DNA of 64,000 nucleotides from SB11 sp943370295 (GTDB lineage: Bacteria; Bacteroidota; Bacteroidia; UBA8524), in assembly GCA_943370295.1 (NCBI GenBank), contig CALRQL020000001.1, positions 1 to 64,000 on the forward strand. The letters are read 5' to 3'. Below are positions 46,901-55,440 of this stretch, piece by piece. The position numbers and the translations under genes were made by a program. Each line of letters opens with the position of its first letter. Position 1 is the first letter of the stretch. The notes under the pieces were generated by a model. The model worked only from the letters and a program-made list of their open reading frames with translations, ran no database searches and was not told where the DNA came from.

Positions 46901-48715
46901 ATGCAAAAAGGCAACATTAGTGTACACACGGAGAACATTTTTCCTATCATTAAGAAGTTCTTATACAGCGACCACGAGATTTTTTTACGTGAGTTGGTAA
47001 GCAACGCAGTGGATGCTACCCAAAAGCTGAAAACCCTTGCCGGAACGGGTGAGTTTAAAGGTGATTTGGGCGACTTGAAAATACGCGTGGAATTGAACGA
47101 GGAGGCCAAAACCATTACCATTAAAGACGTGGGTATTGGTATGACTGCCGAGGAGATTGAAAAGTACATTAACCAGATTGCGTTTAGCGGTGCCGAAGAG
47201 TTTGTTGAGAAGTACAAGGATAAAGACGCGGCTGCCATTATCGGACATTTTGGCTTGGGTTTCTACTCAAGTTTTATGGTGGCTGATAAGGTTGAAATTA
47301 TTACCAAATCTTATAAAGACGATACCACTGCCGCCCATTGGGTATGCGAAGGCAGCACTGAATTTAGCATTGATGCCCACGACCGTGCCGAGCGCGGAAC
47401 GGATATTATCCTCCATATTACCGAAGAAAGCGCAGAGTTTTTACAAAAAATCCGCGTAAAAGGGTTGTTGGAGAAATATTGCCGATTTTTACCTGTTGAA
47501 ATTGAATTTGACGGCGAGGTGATTAACAACACCCAGCCTTTGTGGACTAAAAAGCCTGCCGATATTACCGAAGAAGAGTACAAAGAGTTTTACAAATCGC
47601 TGTACCCTTTTAGCGAGCCTCCGTTGTTTTGGATTCACCTGAACGTGGATTATCCCTTCAACCTGACAGGTATTTTGTATTTCCCCAAGGTGAAGGATAA
47701 TTTCGATATCCAACGCAATAAAATACAGTTATACAGCAACCAAGTGTTTGTAACCGAAGAGGTGAAAGACATTGTGCCTGAGTTTTTAATGCTGCTGCAC
47801 GGTGTGATTGATAGTCCGGATATTCCGTTGAACGTGTCGCGCAGTGCGTTGCAAGCCGACGGTAACGTGAAAAAAATTACCGGTTATATTACCCGTAAGG
47901 TTGCCGATAAATTGCAGGAGATATTTAACAACGACCGCAAAGCCTACGAAGAGAAGTGGGAAAACGTAGGGTTGTTTGTGAAATTCGGGACGGTGAGCGA
48001 TGAGAAATTTGCTGAAAAATCAGGCAAATTCAGTCTGTTGCAAAACACCGATAAAGAGTTTTACACGTTTGATGAATACGTGGAGAAGGTGAAGCCTTTG
48101 CAAACGGACAAAGACAATAAGGTAATCTTGCTGTACACCAACGATGCCAATAAGCAATACAGTTTTATTGAGGCGGCAAAAAAACGCAGCTACGATGTGT
48201 TGGAGTTGGGCGGTCCGCTGGACAACCACTTTATCAGCTACCTTGAAAATAAAAATCCTGATAACCGCATTTTCCGCATTGATGCCGATGTGATTGATAA
48301 GTTGATTAACAAAGACGAAAAACGCGAATCGGTATTGAGCGACGAACAGGTGAACGGCTTGAAAGAAGTGTTTACCGTTGGTATTAACAACGATAAGTGG
48401 CGTGTTGAATCGGAGGCACTAAGCCCCGACGACCATTTTATCACTATTACCAAACCTGAGTTTGAGCGCCGTATGCAGGAAATGGCAATGATGAACGGCA
48501 TGGGTCAGATGTTTGGCGGCATGGGCGACAGCTACCAAGTGCTGATAAACAGCAACCATCCATTGGCGGGAAAAATTGCCAACGAGGAAAATACCGATAC
48601 TAAAAACAGCTTGGTGAAACAAGCGGTCGATCTTGCCAAGTTGCAGCAAAACCTGCTAACGGGCGAGGAGATGAGCGCGTTTATTAAGCGCAGCGAAGAA
48701 TTGCTTACTAAATAA
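46901..48715 (+). CDS. htpG: Chaperone Hsp90 homolog
   Basis: HtpG is a cytosolic ATP-dependent Hsp90 chaperone. The product (604 residues from ATG 46901) shows the GHKL ATP-binding motifs in order: ELVSNAVDATQKL, KDVGIGMTAEEI and GHFGLGFYSSFMV, then the middle domain and the C-terminal dimerisation domain. Other Bacteroidota HtpG proteins start MQKGNI as here, so I prefer ATG 46901; an in-frame ATG at 46871 adds ten residues. A terminator follows at 48.74 kb. It diverges from the DRT3 operon and has no functional tie to it that I can see. Confidence 0.93.
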   Translation: MQKGNISVHTENIFPIIKKFLYSDHEIFLRELVSNAVDATQKLKTLAGTGEFKGDLGDLKIRVELNEEAKTITIKDVGIGMTAEEIEKYINQIAFSGAEEFVEKYKDKDAAAIIGHFGLGFYSSFMVADKVEIITKSYKDDTTAAHWVCEGSTEFSIDAHDRAERGTDIILHITEESAEFLQKIRVKGLLEKYCRFLPVEIEFDGEVINNTQPLWTKKPADITEEEYKEFYKSLYPFSEPPLFWIHLNVDYPFNLTGILYFPKVKDNFDIQRNKIQLYSNQVFVTEEVKDIVPEFLMLLHGVIDSPDIPLNVSRSALQADGNVKKITGYITRKVADKLQEIFNNDRKAYEEKWENVGLFVKFGTVSDEKFAEKSGKFSLLQNTDKEFYTFDEYVEKVKPLQTDKDNKVILLYTNDANKQYSFIEAAKKRSYDVLELGGPLDNHFISYLENKNPDNRIFRIDADVIDKLINKDEKRESVLSDEQVNGLKEVFTVGINNDKWRVESEALSPDDHFITITKPEFERRMQEMAMMNGMGQMFGGMGDSYQVLINSNHPLAGKIANEENTDTKNSLVKQAVDLAKLQQNLLTGEEMSAFIKRSEELLTK

Positions 48716-48742
48716 TTGGGTTTTAGTAATTGAATAATGTGT

Positions 48743-48775
48743 AAGCCCTGAACGTGATACGTTCGGGGCTTTTTC
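48743..48775 (+). terminator. Intrinsic terminator after htpG
   Basis: AAGCCC-T-GAACGT pairs with ACGTTC-G-GGGCTT (one T-G pair), with a 3-base loop and a T-run. Confidence 0.9.
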
Positions 48776-48787
48776 ATTGTGTTTTAA

Positions 48788-49393
48788 AACAGCATATAAA
48801 ATGCTGTTCTGTTGGTGGGCTTGTGTCGAATGGTTTTAAACCATTCGACACAACATTTCCAATAGCGACGGGTTTTATACCCGTCGGGGAATTTATTTAG
48901 TTTTTCCAATTAATATTCGGTAGTTGTTCTTTGTCAGTTTCAAAGGTTTGGTACAAGCGGCGCAATCCCTTGTGCGGTGCGTAACAAAAATAACAGCATA
49001 ACTGCGTAACCTGATAACATCGTAACAAGGATTTTTTGAAACAGCATATAAAATGTTGTTTTGTTGGTGGGCTTGTATCGAATGGTTTTAAACCATTCGA
49101 CACAACATTTCCAATAGCGACGGGTTTTATACCCGTCGGGGATTTTATTTAGTTTTTCCAATTACTATTCGGTAGTTGTTCTTTGTCAGTTTCACTGGTT
49201 TGTCACTAACGGCGCAATCCCTTGTGCGGTGCGTAACAAAAATAACAGCATAACTGCGTAACCTGATAACACCGTAACAAGGATTATTTAAGACAGCATA
49301 TAAAATGCTGTTTTGTTGGTGGGCGTGTGTCGAATGGTTTAAAACCATTCGACCCAACATTTCCAATAGTGACGGGTTTTATACCCGTCGTAA
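48788..49393 (+). repeat. Tandem repeat array of 252-bp period with palindromes and octamers
   Basis: Units begin at 48788, 49040 and 49292; two are full and the third is cut off about 100 bases in. Each unit contains: AACAGCAT/ATGCTGTT (8-bp stem), the near-perfect palindrome TCGAATGGTTT/AAACCATTCGA, GACGGGT/ACCCGTC, and five octamers of the form RTAAC-N3 (ATAACAGC ATAACTGC, then GTAACCTG and so on). Units match over most of their length. No long open frame is credible: the leftward frames of 68-73 codons are repeat artefacts. It is not a CRISPR array, because the period is far too long and there are no unique spacers. Confidence 0.85.
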
Positions 49394-49405
49394 GAGGTAA
49401 TGCAG

Positions 49406-49774
49406 TTATTTCTTAAAAATAAAATATACGGCAAGTACCAAAAATACAAAGCCGATAAGGTGGTTGATGCGGAAGGTTTCGTTCTTAAAAAACACTACTG
49501 AAAACAAAACAAACACCACCAGTGTTATTACTTCCTGCATTACTTTTAATTCTATCAGGCTAAACGGCCCGCCGTTTTCCTTGTAACCCAAACGGTTAGC
49601 CGGCACTTGGAAACAGTATTCAAAAAAAGCAATCGCCCAGCTGATGAGTATAACGCCCCAAAGCCCCCAGCCCTCCATAAACTTCCACTCCTTAAACTTA
49701 AGGTGTCCGTACCAGGCCATATTCATAAAAGCGTTAGAAACTATAAGTAACAGTATTGTATAAAACGATTTCAT
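49406..49774 (-). CDS. DMT/DUF486 family small membrane protein
   Basis: The 122-residue protein has four hydrophobic helices (about 3-21, 35-53, 80-100, 105-120) with the conserved AWYGHLKF and FFEYCFQVPANRLGY segments of DUF486, a member of the drug/metabolite transporter superfamily. The transported substrate is unknown. It starts just after the end of the repeat array on the other strand and is divergent from the acyl-CoA synthetase gene. Confidence 0.87.
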   Translation of the reverse strand: MKSFYTILLLIVSNAFMNMAWYGHLKFKEWKFMEGWGLWGVILISWAIAFFEYCFQVPANRLGYKENGGPFSLIELKVMQEVITLVVFVLFSVVFFKNETFRINHLIGFVFLVLAVYFIFKK

Positions 49775-49903
49775 AAGTATATTAGTGATTCAGTTTTGCA
49801 AATATTGCAAAAACTAACCTAAGCCCATGCGCTAAACCGTAAGGATAGCTGCTTTATAAAAACAAAATTTGTAGTTGATTAGTTAACCAACTGAAGAGTA
49901 TTT

Positions 49904-51796
49904 ATGGAAATAGAGTTGCCATACCCCTCGCTGCATCACATGATGCGAAATGCAGCCAGCAAGATTAAAACGCCCCACCACAACTATATGTTTGAAAAGG
50001 TGGACGATGCTTATAAGCCCATTACCTACGGGGAAACGTTTGAGAAGCTGAATGCCATTTCAGCGTATCTGTATGAGTTAGGTATGCGCAAGGGCGACAG
50101 GGCAGCGTTGATATTAGAAAACTGCCCCGAGTTTATCTTTTTTGATCAAGGCTTGCAACAAATTGGTGCGGTAAATGCCTCGATTTACCCAACCCTTTCA
50201 GAAGGTGAGATTGAATATATCCTCAACGATTCAGGATCAAGAGTAATTTTAGTCGGCACACCTTTCTTGTTGAAGAAAGTGCTTAAAGTGCGCAGCCTTT
50301 GTCCGGCCTTGCAAAAGATAATCATCAATTATACCGATGCTAAAGCAGTTGAAGATGACGGTATAATTGAGTTAGAAAAAATTTACGAAGTAGGTAAGGA
50401 ACTTTATGACAAACACCACGCAGCCATTGAAGAGGAACTTGCCAAAGCAACCCCCGGCGATTTGGCCATGCTAATTTATACATCAGGCACAACGGGTGTC
50501 CCAAAAGGGGTGATGCTTTCTCACGGCAATATCATGAGTGATATTATGATGGCGTTGCACATGGTGAAAGAGATAAATCCAAACGACAGGTTTTTGTCTT
50601 TTTTACCGCTAAGCCATGTATATGAGCGCATGGTAAGTTATTACCTGGGCACATACGTGGGTACCGAGTTGGCTTTTGCCGTCAGCGTTGATACCATAGC
50701 TACCAACGTGAAAGAAATAACACCTTCACTACTTGCCACAGTTCCTCGTTTGTTAGAAAGGATTGAAGAAAAAGTGCGCAAAAAAGCAACGGCACAAGGC
50801 GGCATAAAAGCAAAAATTTTCCTTTGGTCATTGCGGGTGGGTGAGAAAATTCGCTTGCGCCGTGAGGCAGGAAAAGGAGCAGGGCTTTGGCTGGCTTTCC
50901 AGCACATTTTTGCAGAAAAACTTGTTTTCAGTAAGATAAAAGCCAATTTGGGCGGCAAAATAAAGATGATTATTTCCGGCGGGGGGCCCCTGCCCCAGCA
51001 CGTAGGCGAGTTTTTCGGTAACCTTGGTATCAGGGTGATGGAAGGTTACGGACTTACTGAAACATCTCCTTTTGTTTGTGTGAATGAATTTGACAGGCAA
51101 GTGTTTGGAACAGTGGGTCGTATTGCTCCCGGCAATATCGTATGCTTAAAAAATCCCGATACCGGCGAAATTATTACCGAACAAACTTATGATAGTCAAG
51201 ACTTAGACTTTGAAAGTGAGGAAGGAGAGATTTGTATAAAAGGGCCTAATGTAATGATGGGCTATTGGAACAAACCGGAAGAAACCGCTAAGGTAATTGA
51301 TGCCGACGGGTGGTTCCATACAGGTGATATCGGTAAGTTTTACAAAGGCAACCTTAAAATCACTGACCGTATCAAAAACATGATAGTGAACGCCTACGGT
51401 AAAAACATTTATCCTGCCCCTGTAGAGAATGTGTATTTGCGCAGTAATAAGATAGAACAGATTTTTTTGATTGGGGATAAGCGTGAACACCTTACCGCCA
51501 TTGTAATCCCATCAAAAGAAGAATTGATGGAACAATTTAAAATTGCGAACGACTTTTTTGAAACCGGTGAAGCATTTATACAAGATGAAAAGATTGTGAA
51601 ATGGATAGATGAAGACATCAAAGCATTATCAAACCAGTTGGCAAAATTTGAACGGATTAAAGGGTTTATTGTTAAACGTAAGCCGTTTAGCATTGAAGAA
51701 GGAGAAATGACTCCCACCCAAAAAGCCAAACGCCGAGTGATTGAAACCAAGTACGCAAACGATATCGACCGTTTGTATGCTCACGTGAAAGAATAA
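49904..51796 (+). CDS. fadD: Long-chain fatty-acid-CoA ligase (AMP-binding)
   Basis: The 630-residue protein activates long-chain fatty acids with ATP and CoA through an acyl-AMP. The ANL P-loop motif MLIYTSGTTGVPKGVMLSHGN, the A5 motif EGYGLTETSP and the A7-A8 region GDIGKF, then RIKNMIVNAYGKNIYPAPVE with the catalytic Lys near the end are all present. Length fits the bacterial long-chain synthetase group (FadD/AAE15 type). Its product feeds beta-oxidation or membrane lipid turnover. It is the last protein gene before the tRNA. Confidence 0.92.
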   Translation: MEIELPYPSLHHMMRNAASKIKTPHHNYMFEKVDDAYKPITYGETFEKLNAISAYLYELGMRKGDRAALILENCPEFIFFDQGLQQIGAVNASIYPTLSEGEIEYILNDSGSRVILVGTPFLLKKVLKVRSLCPALQKIIINYTDAKAVEDDGIIELEKIYEVGKELYDKHHAAIEEELAKATPGDLAMLIYTSGTTGVPKGVMLSHGNIMSDIMMALHMVKEINPNDRFLSFLPLSHVYERMVSYYLGTYVGTELAFAVSVDTIATNVKEITPSLLATVPRLLERIEEKVRKKATAQGGIKAKIFLWSLRVGEKIRLRREAGKGAGLWLAFQHIFAEKLVFSKIKANLGGKIKMIISGGGPLPQHVGEFFGNLGIRVMEGYGLTETSPFVCVNEFDRQVFGTVGRIAPGNIVCLKNPDTGEIITEQTYDSQDLDFESEEGEICIKGPNVMMGYWNKPEETAKVIDADGWFHTGDIGKFYKGNLKITDRIKNMIVNAYGKNIYPAPVENVYLRSNKIEQIFLIGDKREHLTAIVIPSKEELMEQFKIANDFFETGEAFIQDEKIVKWIDEDIKALSNQLAKFERIKGFIVKRKPFSIEEGEMTPTQKAKRRVIETKYANDIDRLYAHVKE

Positions 51797-51876
51797 AAAT
51801 TGGCAGGTAAAAACTTGCGCAAGTAAAAACGCTGCATTACTTTTGCAGTCCTTTTAGCAAAATCCTTGGGGTTTGC

Positions 51877-51950
51877 GGGCCTATAGCTCAGCCGGTTAGA
51901 GCACCTGACTCATAATCAGGGGGTCCCTGGTTCGAGCCCAGGTGGGCCCA
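51877..51950 (+). tRNA. tRNA with CAT anticodon, probably Ile2 (lysidine type)
   Basis: The 74-base gene folds as a standard cloverleaf: acceptor GGGCCTA with TGGGCCC (one T-G pair), T-arm CCTGG-TTCGAGC-CCAGG, and anticodon arm CTGAC-TCATAAT-CAGG with anticodon CAT. The GGGCCTATAGCTCAG start is the one I know from Ile tRNAs, so the CAT is likely modified to lysidine to read AUA, rather than Met. The alternative is elongator Met. No CCA is encoded. A GmrSD-like gene follows directly, as is common for genes inserted beside tRNAs. Confidence 0.85.
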
Positions 51951-51960
51951 CAAAAATTAG

Positions 51961-51989
51961 AAGCCATCCACGTCCGGATGGCTTTTTTT
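51961..51989 (+). terminator. Terminator after the tRNA, possibly bidirectional
   Basis: AAGCCATCC pairs with GGATGGCTT around an ACGTCC loop, followed by seven Ts. On the minus strand the T-rich TTCTAATTTTT after the stem could serve the GmrSD gene. Confidence 0.85.
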
Positions 51990-51999
51990 GTTGCGAAGA

Positions 52000-53724
52000 C
52001 TATAGCAAAGCTTCATACTTCCAAATCTTTATAGCGTACTCATATAAGTTATTCGCTCTTTTCTCAATTTCTGCCTCATCCCATTCGTTTAGAGTTAGGT
52101 ATGGGGATAATGTTTCTATCCCTCCTGAATAATTTGACAAGCCCGCATTTTTACCTCGACCACTTTTTTTGTTTGGCCAGTTTGCGTCTCGAACAGATGC
52201 ATTAAGTGATTGTGTAATAATTGCTAAATTTCCTAATGTTAGAAGTTTTCTGTTTCTAATATCTCGCTCCTCACGGTTACTTAAACGTCCCCAATTATTC
52301 TCCCATTTTTTAGGCATAAGGTGTTCAAGGCTGTATTTGTTGATTCCTAATAGCTGTGTGGCCTGCTTATTCTTATTTCTTATTTTAGATTCAATCAGGT
52401 ATATGATGCCTGCAGATTGTTTGTTTACAAGAATTGAGTTGTCAAACCCTTTTTTCAAATCTTCATCATTAGGCATATAATTTACTTTATCTGAACGACC
52501 ATCGATAAACTCTTTGAACTGTGATTTGGTTAATACTTCATTAGATATTAGCCTATCTGTGAATAGCTGGTTGTAATTTTTTGTTGTTAGATGTGTAATC
52601 ATGCGACGCATCAAATAACTTTCAATCAGCTCAAATAATTCGTCTTGCTGATTTTTATCTCTTACATTCTTAAGAATATAAAGGATATAAGGGATTAAAG
52701 TCGATGTGTCTAAACCAAAAATTATTGCGTTTATGCGTTCAATGCCACTTTTTTCAGTAAGTTCCTGATTTACTATATCATAGTCGAAGTTATTTTGAAA
52801 TAGAATGGCATAATCTTTAATTTCTGCAAGTATTGCCTTTTTATCAAGATTATACCCCTTTATAAGCTCTTTATAAGATTGAAATAGAACCTCTACTTTG
52901 GAGAACTCTATTTTATCTTCAGTTTTAACTTTTAGCAATGGCTCTTGTATTTTTATTTGCAAATACGAATAGAAAAATAAATCAATAAATGTTCGTTTGC
53001 TCCTGCCCGTAGTTAGTATTTTATCCCAATATTTTTTAGTTTCATCATCTTTTTCAAAAAGATTTAACCAATATTCGTTGTAAGTATCAATCTCATCTCT
53101 ATTAAAAAAATAATTCTTTAAGAGTTCAGCTGTAGTTAGTCTTACTCCAAGAGAATTTATAGTGTCAAAAATCTGTTGCTCATCCTCTTCTATATCAAGG
53201 TCTATTCCTACAAACAATATCCTGCTAAGTATATTTTGAATATTGAGTTTTGTTGGGTCTATGTGTTTTTTGAAAAACAAAAATGCCTTAGTAATATTAT
53301 CTTTTTCTTCAATATCTTCGAGTTTCTCAAAAGCTAAAATACTGTTAAAAGACTCAATATCATTATGATTGTGTTCTAAAGCCAGTTCGTTAGAACTCAT
53401 TAATCTAAACGTGCGATCAAAAATAAGTTGCTGATTGGTTTTAAGACATAATACTTTAAAAAAAATATTTAGTGTTGTAAGCCTTTGTTGTCCATCGATA
53501 ACCGTTCTTTTATCTCCAACTGAGTTTCCAGCATTAGTCTTTTGTTGTTTTAGTATTACTGAGCCTAAAAAATACGGACGACTATCAGAGCTAACTGTTT
53601 CCATATCTTCTAAAAGCCTTTCCCATTGGTCTTCACCCCAGACATAAGAACGTTGAAAATAAGGGACTTCTAAAATTCTGTTACCGTTAAAAATATCATT
53701 GATTGTTCTTTTACCTGCGTCCAT
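52000..53724 (-). CDS. GmrSD-like DUF262/DUF1524 protein (type IV restriction or defence)
   Basis: The 574-residue protein combines a DUF262 N-terminal domain (VPYFQRSYVWGEDQW, FLGSVIL, VIDGQQRLTTL, FDTINSLGVRLTTAEL) with a C-terminal DUF1524 HNH-like nuclease region (YSLEHLMPKKW, then LGNLAIITQSLNASVRDANW). DUF262 proteins are ParB-like NTPases; fused to DUF1524 they act in type IV restriction of glucosylated or other modified phage DNA. Activity on any particular modification is inference. It lies directly behind a tRNA and is AT-rich, both consistent with insertion. No integrase is seen. Confidence 0.85.
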   Translation of the reverse strand: MDAGKRTINDIFNGNRILEVPYFQRSYVWGEDQWERLLEDMETVSSDSRPYFLGSVILKQQKTNAGNSVGDKRTVIDGQQRLTTLNIFFKVLCLKTNQQLIFDRTFRLMSSNELALEHNHNDIESFNSILAFEKLEDIEEKDNITKAFLFFKKHIDPTKLNIQNILSRILFVGIDLDIEEDEQQIFDTINSLGVRLTTAELLKNYFFNRDEIDTYNEYWLNLFEKDDETKKYWDKILTTGRSKRTFIDLFFYSYLQIKIQEPLLKVKTEDKIEFSKVEVLFQSYKELIKGYNLDKKAILAEIKDYAILFQNNFDYDIVNQELTEKSGIERINAIIFGLDTSTLIPYILYILKNVRDKNQQDELFELIESYLMRRMITHLTTKNYNQLFTDRLISNEVLTKSQFKEFIDGRSDKVNYMPNDEDLKKGFDNSILVNKQSAGIIYLIESKIRNKNKQATQLLGINKYSLEHLMPKKWENNWGRLSNREERDIRNRKLLTLGNLAIITQSLNASVRDANWPNKKSGRGKNAGLSNYSGGIETLSPYLTLNEWDEAEIEKRANNLYEYAIKIWKYEALL

Positions 53725-53953
53725 ATTATTAATTTAATATTTTTTTGATTGCAATGCTCTATTTTATATTAGTTATAATCCTTGTACAAGTATGAAGAAA
53801 TTCGCTCAATTATAAAAGATTATGAACGGTATAATTTAATTCGGCTTATTAGTTTTACAAACAGCACTTTCTATTTGGTGAGAGTATTTACTAAGAAATG
53901 TAACCCCTTTTGTCTGTTGACTTGACCGTATCAGTAGTATATACATAACTTTT

Positions 53954-53984
53954 TTTGGAATAAAGAAAAACCTTCTTACCTTTG
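53954..53984 (+). promoter_or_regulatory. Promoter of the tetR operon
   Basis: TTTG (53954-53957), then exactly 19 bases, then TACCTTTG (53977-53984) is a perfect match to the Bacteroidota -33/-7 consensus. The predicted start of transcription is at about 53989, the GTG start codon, so the mRNA may be leaderless. Confidence 0.7.
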
Positions 53985-53985
53985 T

Positions 53986-54003
53986 AGAGTGATTAGTCAA
54001 TCT
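53986..54003 (+). promoter_or_regulatory. Operator 1 of the TetR-type regulator
   Basis: The 18-base AGAGTGATTAGTCAATCT is almost a palindrome (form AGAKTGATTARTCAMTCT) and recurs with one change at 54593-54610. It overlaps the transcription start and the GTG start codon, so a bound repressor would block tetR expression. Confidence 0.6.
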
Positions 54004-54573
54004 GAAAAAGGAGAGAAGCAAGCTGAAATCTTAGCAGCAGCCCTCAAGCTGTTTGTTGAATTTGGCTTCCACGGCACGCCCACAAGCAAAATAGCTAAAG
54101 AAGCGGGTGTTGCCAACGGTACCCTTTTTCATTACTTTAAAACTAAAGACGACTTAATTATAGCCTTATACATTGATATTAAATCAAGGCTCACGTCCTG
54201 CATAAGGCCACAAGCACTGCCTGGTGAAGATACTAAAGCAACATGCAAACGCAATTACATTGATGCTTTGCATTGGGCAATGAAAAGCAATGATGAATTT
54301 AGATTTGTACAGCAATTTACCAGTTCGCCTTATTTGATGCTCATCACGCCCGATGAGATTCAGCAGCAATCCAAAGCATGGCTTTCTATGATTGAAGAAG
54401 GAATTGAAAAGGGCGAAATTGAAAGATTGCCCATTGAATACATCAATACCTTAATTAGCAGCAATATCTACGGTTTGCATCAATACCTCAGCACTACAGG
54501 ACTGAATGCGGGTCAACAGGCAGAGGTTGTTGAAGATAGTTTTGAACGCCTCTGGCGCATGATAGCGAAGTAA
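53989..54573 (+). CDS. TetR/AcrR family transcriptional regulator
   Basis: The 194-residue protein starts at GTG 53989. The N-terminal helix-turn-helix is complete: ILAAALKLFVEFGFHGTPTS, KIAKEAGVANGTLFHYFKTK, DDLIIALY. The C-terminal ligand domain is not assignable. It heads an operon with an SDR oxidoreductase and a metallo-hydrolase, and two near-identical palindromes (at its own start and before the SDR gene) suggest that it represses both units. The inducer could be a substrate of the SDR or the hydrolase, which is inference. Confidence 0.9.
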   Translation: MISQSEKGEKQAEILAAALKLFVEFGFHGTPTSKIAKEAGVANGTLFHYFKTKDDLIIALYIDIKSRLTSCIRPQALPGEDTKATCKRNYIDALHWAMKSNDEFRFVQQFTSSPYLMLITPDEIQQQSKAWLSMIEEGIEKGEIERLPIEYINTLISSNIYGLHQYLSTTGLNAGQQAEVVEDSFERLWRMIAK

Positions 54574-54592
54574 ATTTTTTTTAAACCAATAT

Positions 54593-54610
54593 AGAGTGAT
54601 TAATCAATCT
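54593..54610 (+). promoter_or_regulatory. Operator 2 of the TetR-type regulator
   Basis: AGAGTGATTAATCAATCT differs from operator 1 by one base and has a perfect TGATTAATCA core. It lies 12 bases before the SDR ATG and 19 after the tetR stop, so the SDR and hydrolase may have a second, separately controlled promoter. Confidence 0.65.
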
Positions 54611-54622
54611 AATAATAATAAA

Positions 54623-55438
54623 ATGAAAAAAGTGATTTTGATAACAGGAGCTTCGGCAGGTATTGGAAAAGATACAGCCATATTGCTGGCGCAAGCGGGC
54701 AACATAGTTTATGGAGCTGCACGCAGACTGGATAAAATGAAAGACTTGGAGGGGTACGGTGTTAAACTGTTGGCAATGGATGTAACCGACGACGATTCTA
54801 TGGTTAAAGGGGTAACCGAAATTATTGCTGCCGAAAAACGAATAGATGTATTGGTAAATAACGCAGGGTACGGTTCATACGGAGCGGTAGAAGATGTGCC
54901 CCTGGATGAAGCACGCTACCAGTTTGAGGTAAACGTGTTTGGATTAGCACGCCTTACCCAATTGGTGTTACCCCACATGCGCAGCCAAAAATCTGGTAAG
55001 ATTATTAATGTGTCTTCAATGGGAGGTCGTTTTGGAGAACCGCACGGAGCATGGTACCATGCTACAAAATTTGCAGTTGAGGGCTTTAGCGATAGCTTAC
55101 GTATGGAGTTGAAACAATTTGGTATTGATGTGGTAGTAGTGCAACCGGGAGCGATAAAAACTGAATGGGGAGGAATTGCCGGCGATAATCTGCTAAAAAC
55201 ATCTGGAAATACTGCATACGGAAAATTGGCCCGTTTACATGCTAAAGTATTGCAAAACGAGGATGGTAAAATGGGCTCAGAGCCGATTGTAATTGCCAAA
55301 GCAATAAAAAAAGCTATTGATGCCCAAAAACCAAAGACCCGCTATGTTGCTGGGGCGTTCGCAAAACCTACGTTGTTTATGAAAAGTATACTGCCCGACA
55401 GGGTTTTTGACAGTATTTTAATGCGTATGCTTAAGTAA
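54623..55438 (+). CDS. Short-chain dehydrogenase/reductase (SDR)
   Basis: Start ATG 54623; an in-frame GTG at 54596 lies inside operator 2 and is rejected. The 271-residue enzyme is a classical SDR: TGASAGIG cofactor loop at about residues 8-15, NNAG (DVLVNNAGYG), the catalytic Ser (NVSSMGG) and YxxxK (WYHATKF). Arg residues after the second strand (AARRLDK) suggest NADPH preference. Substrate unknown. It is TetR-regulated, two bases upstream of the MBL-fold gene, and so probably acts on a xenobiotic or lipid-derived alcohol, which is inference. Confidence 0.9.
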   Translation: MKKVILITGASAGIGKDTAILLAQAGNIVYGAARRLDKMKDLEGYGVKLLAMDVTDDDSMVKGVTEIIAAEKRIDVLVNNAGYGSYGAVEDVPLDEARYQFEVNVFGLARLTQLVLPHMRSQKSGKIINVSSMGGRFGEPHGAWYHATKFAVEGFSDSLRMELKQFGIDVVVVQPGAIKTEWGGIAGDNLLKTSGNTAYGKLARLHAKVLQNEDGKMGSEPIVIAKAIKKAIDAQKPKTRYVAGAFAKPTLFMKSILPDRVFDSILMRMLK

Positions 55439-55440
55439 CA

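Noticed and set aside
48897..49366. Three leftward frames of 68-73 codons in the 252-bp array
   Set aside because: They are translations of the same repeat unit in shifted positions, and share nothing with known proteins.
48788..49393. CRISPR array
   Set aside because: The period of 252 bases and near-identical whole units, without unique spacers or cas genes, do not fit CRISPR.
51877..53724. Integrative element bounded by the tRNA
   Set aside because: No integrase, excisionase or repeat of the tRNA 3' end was found within the window, so only proximity is reported.
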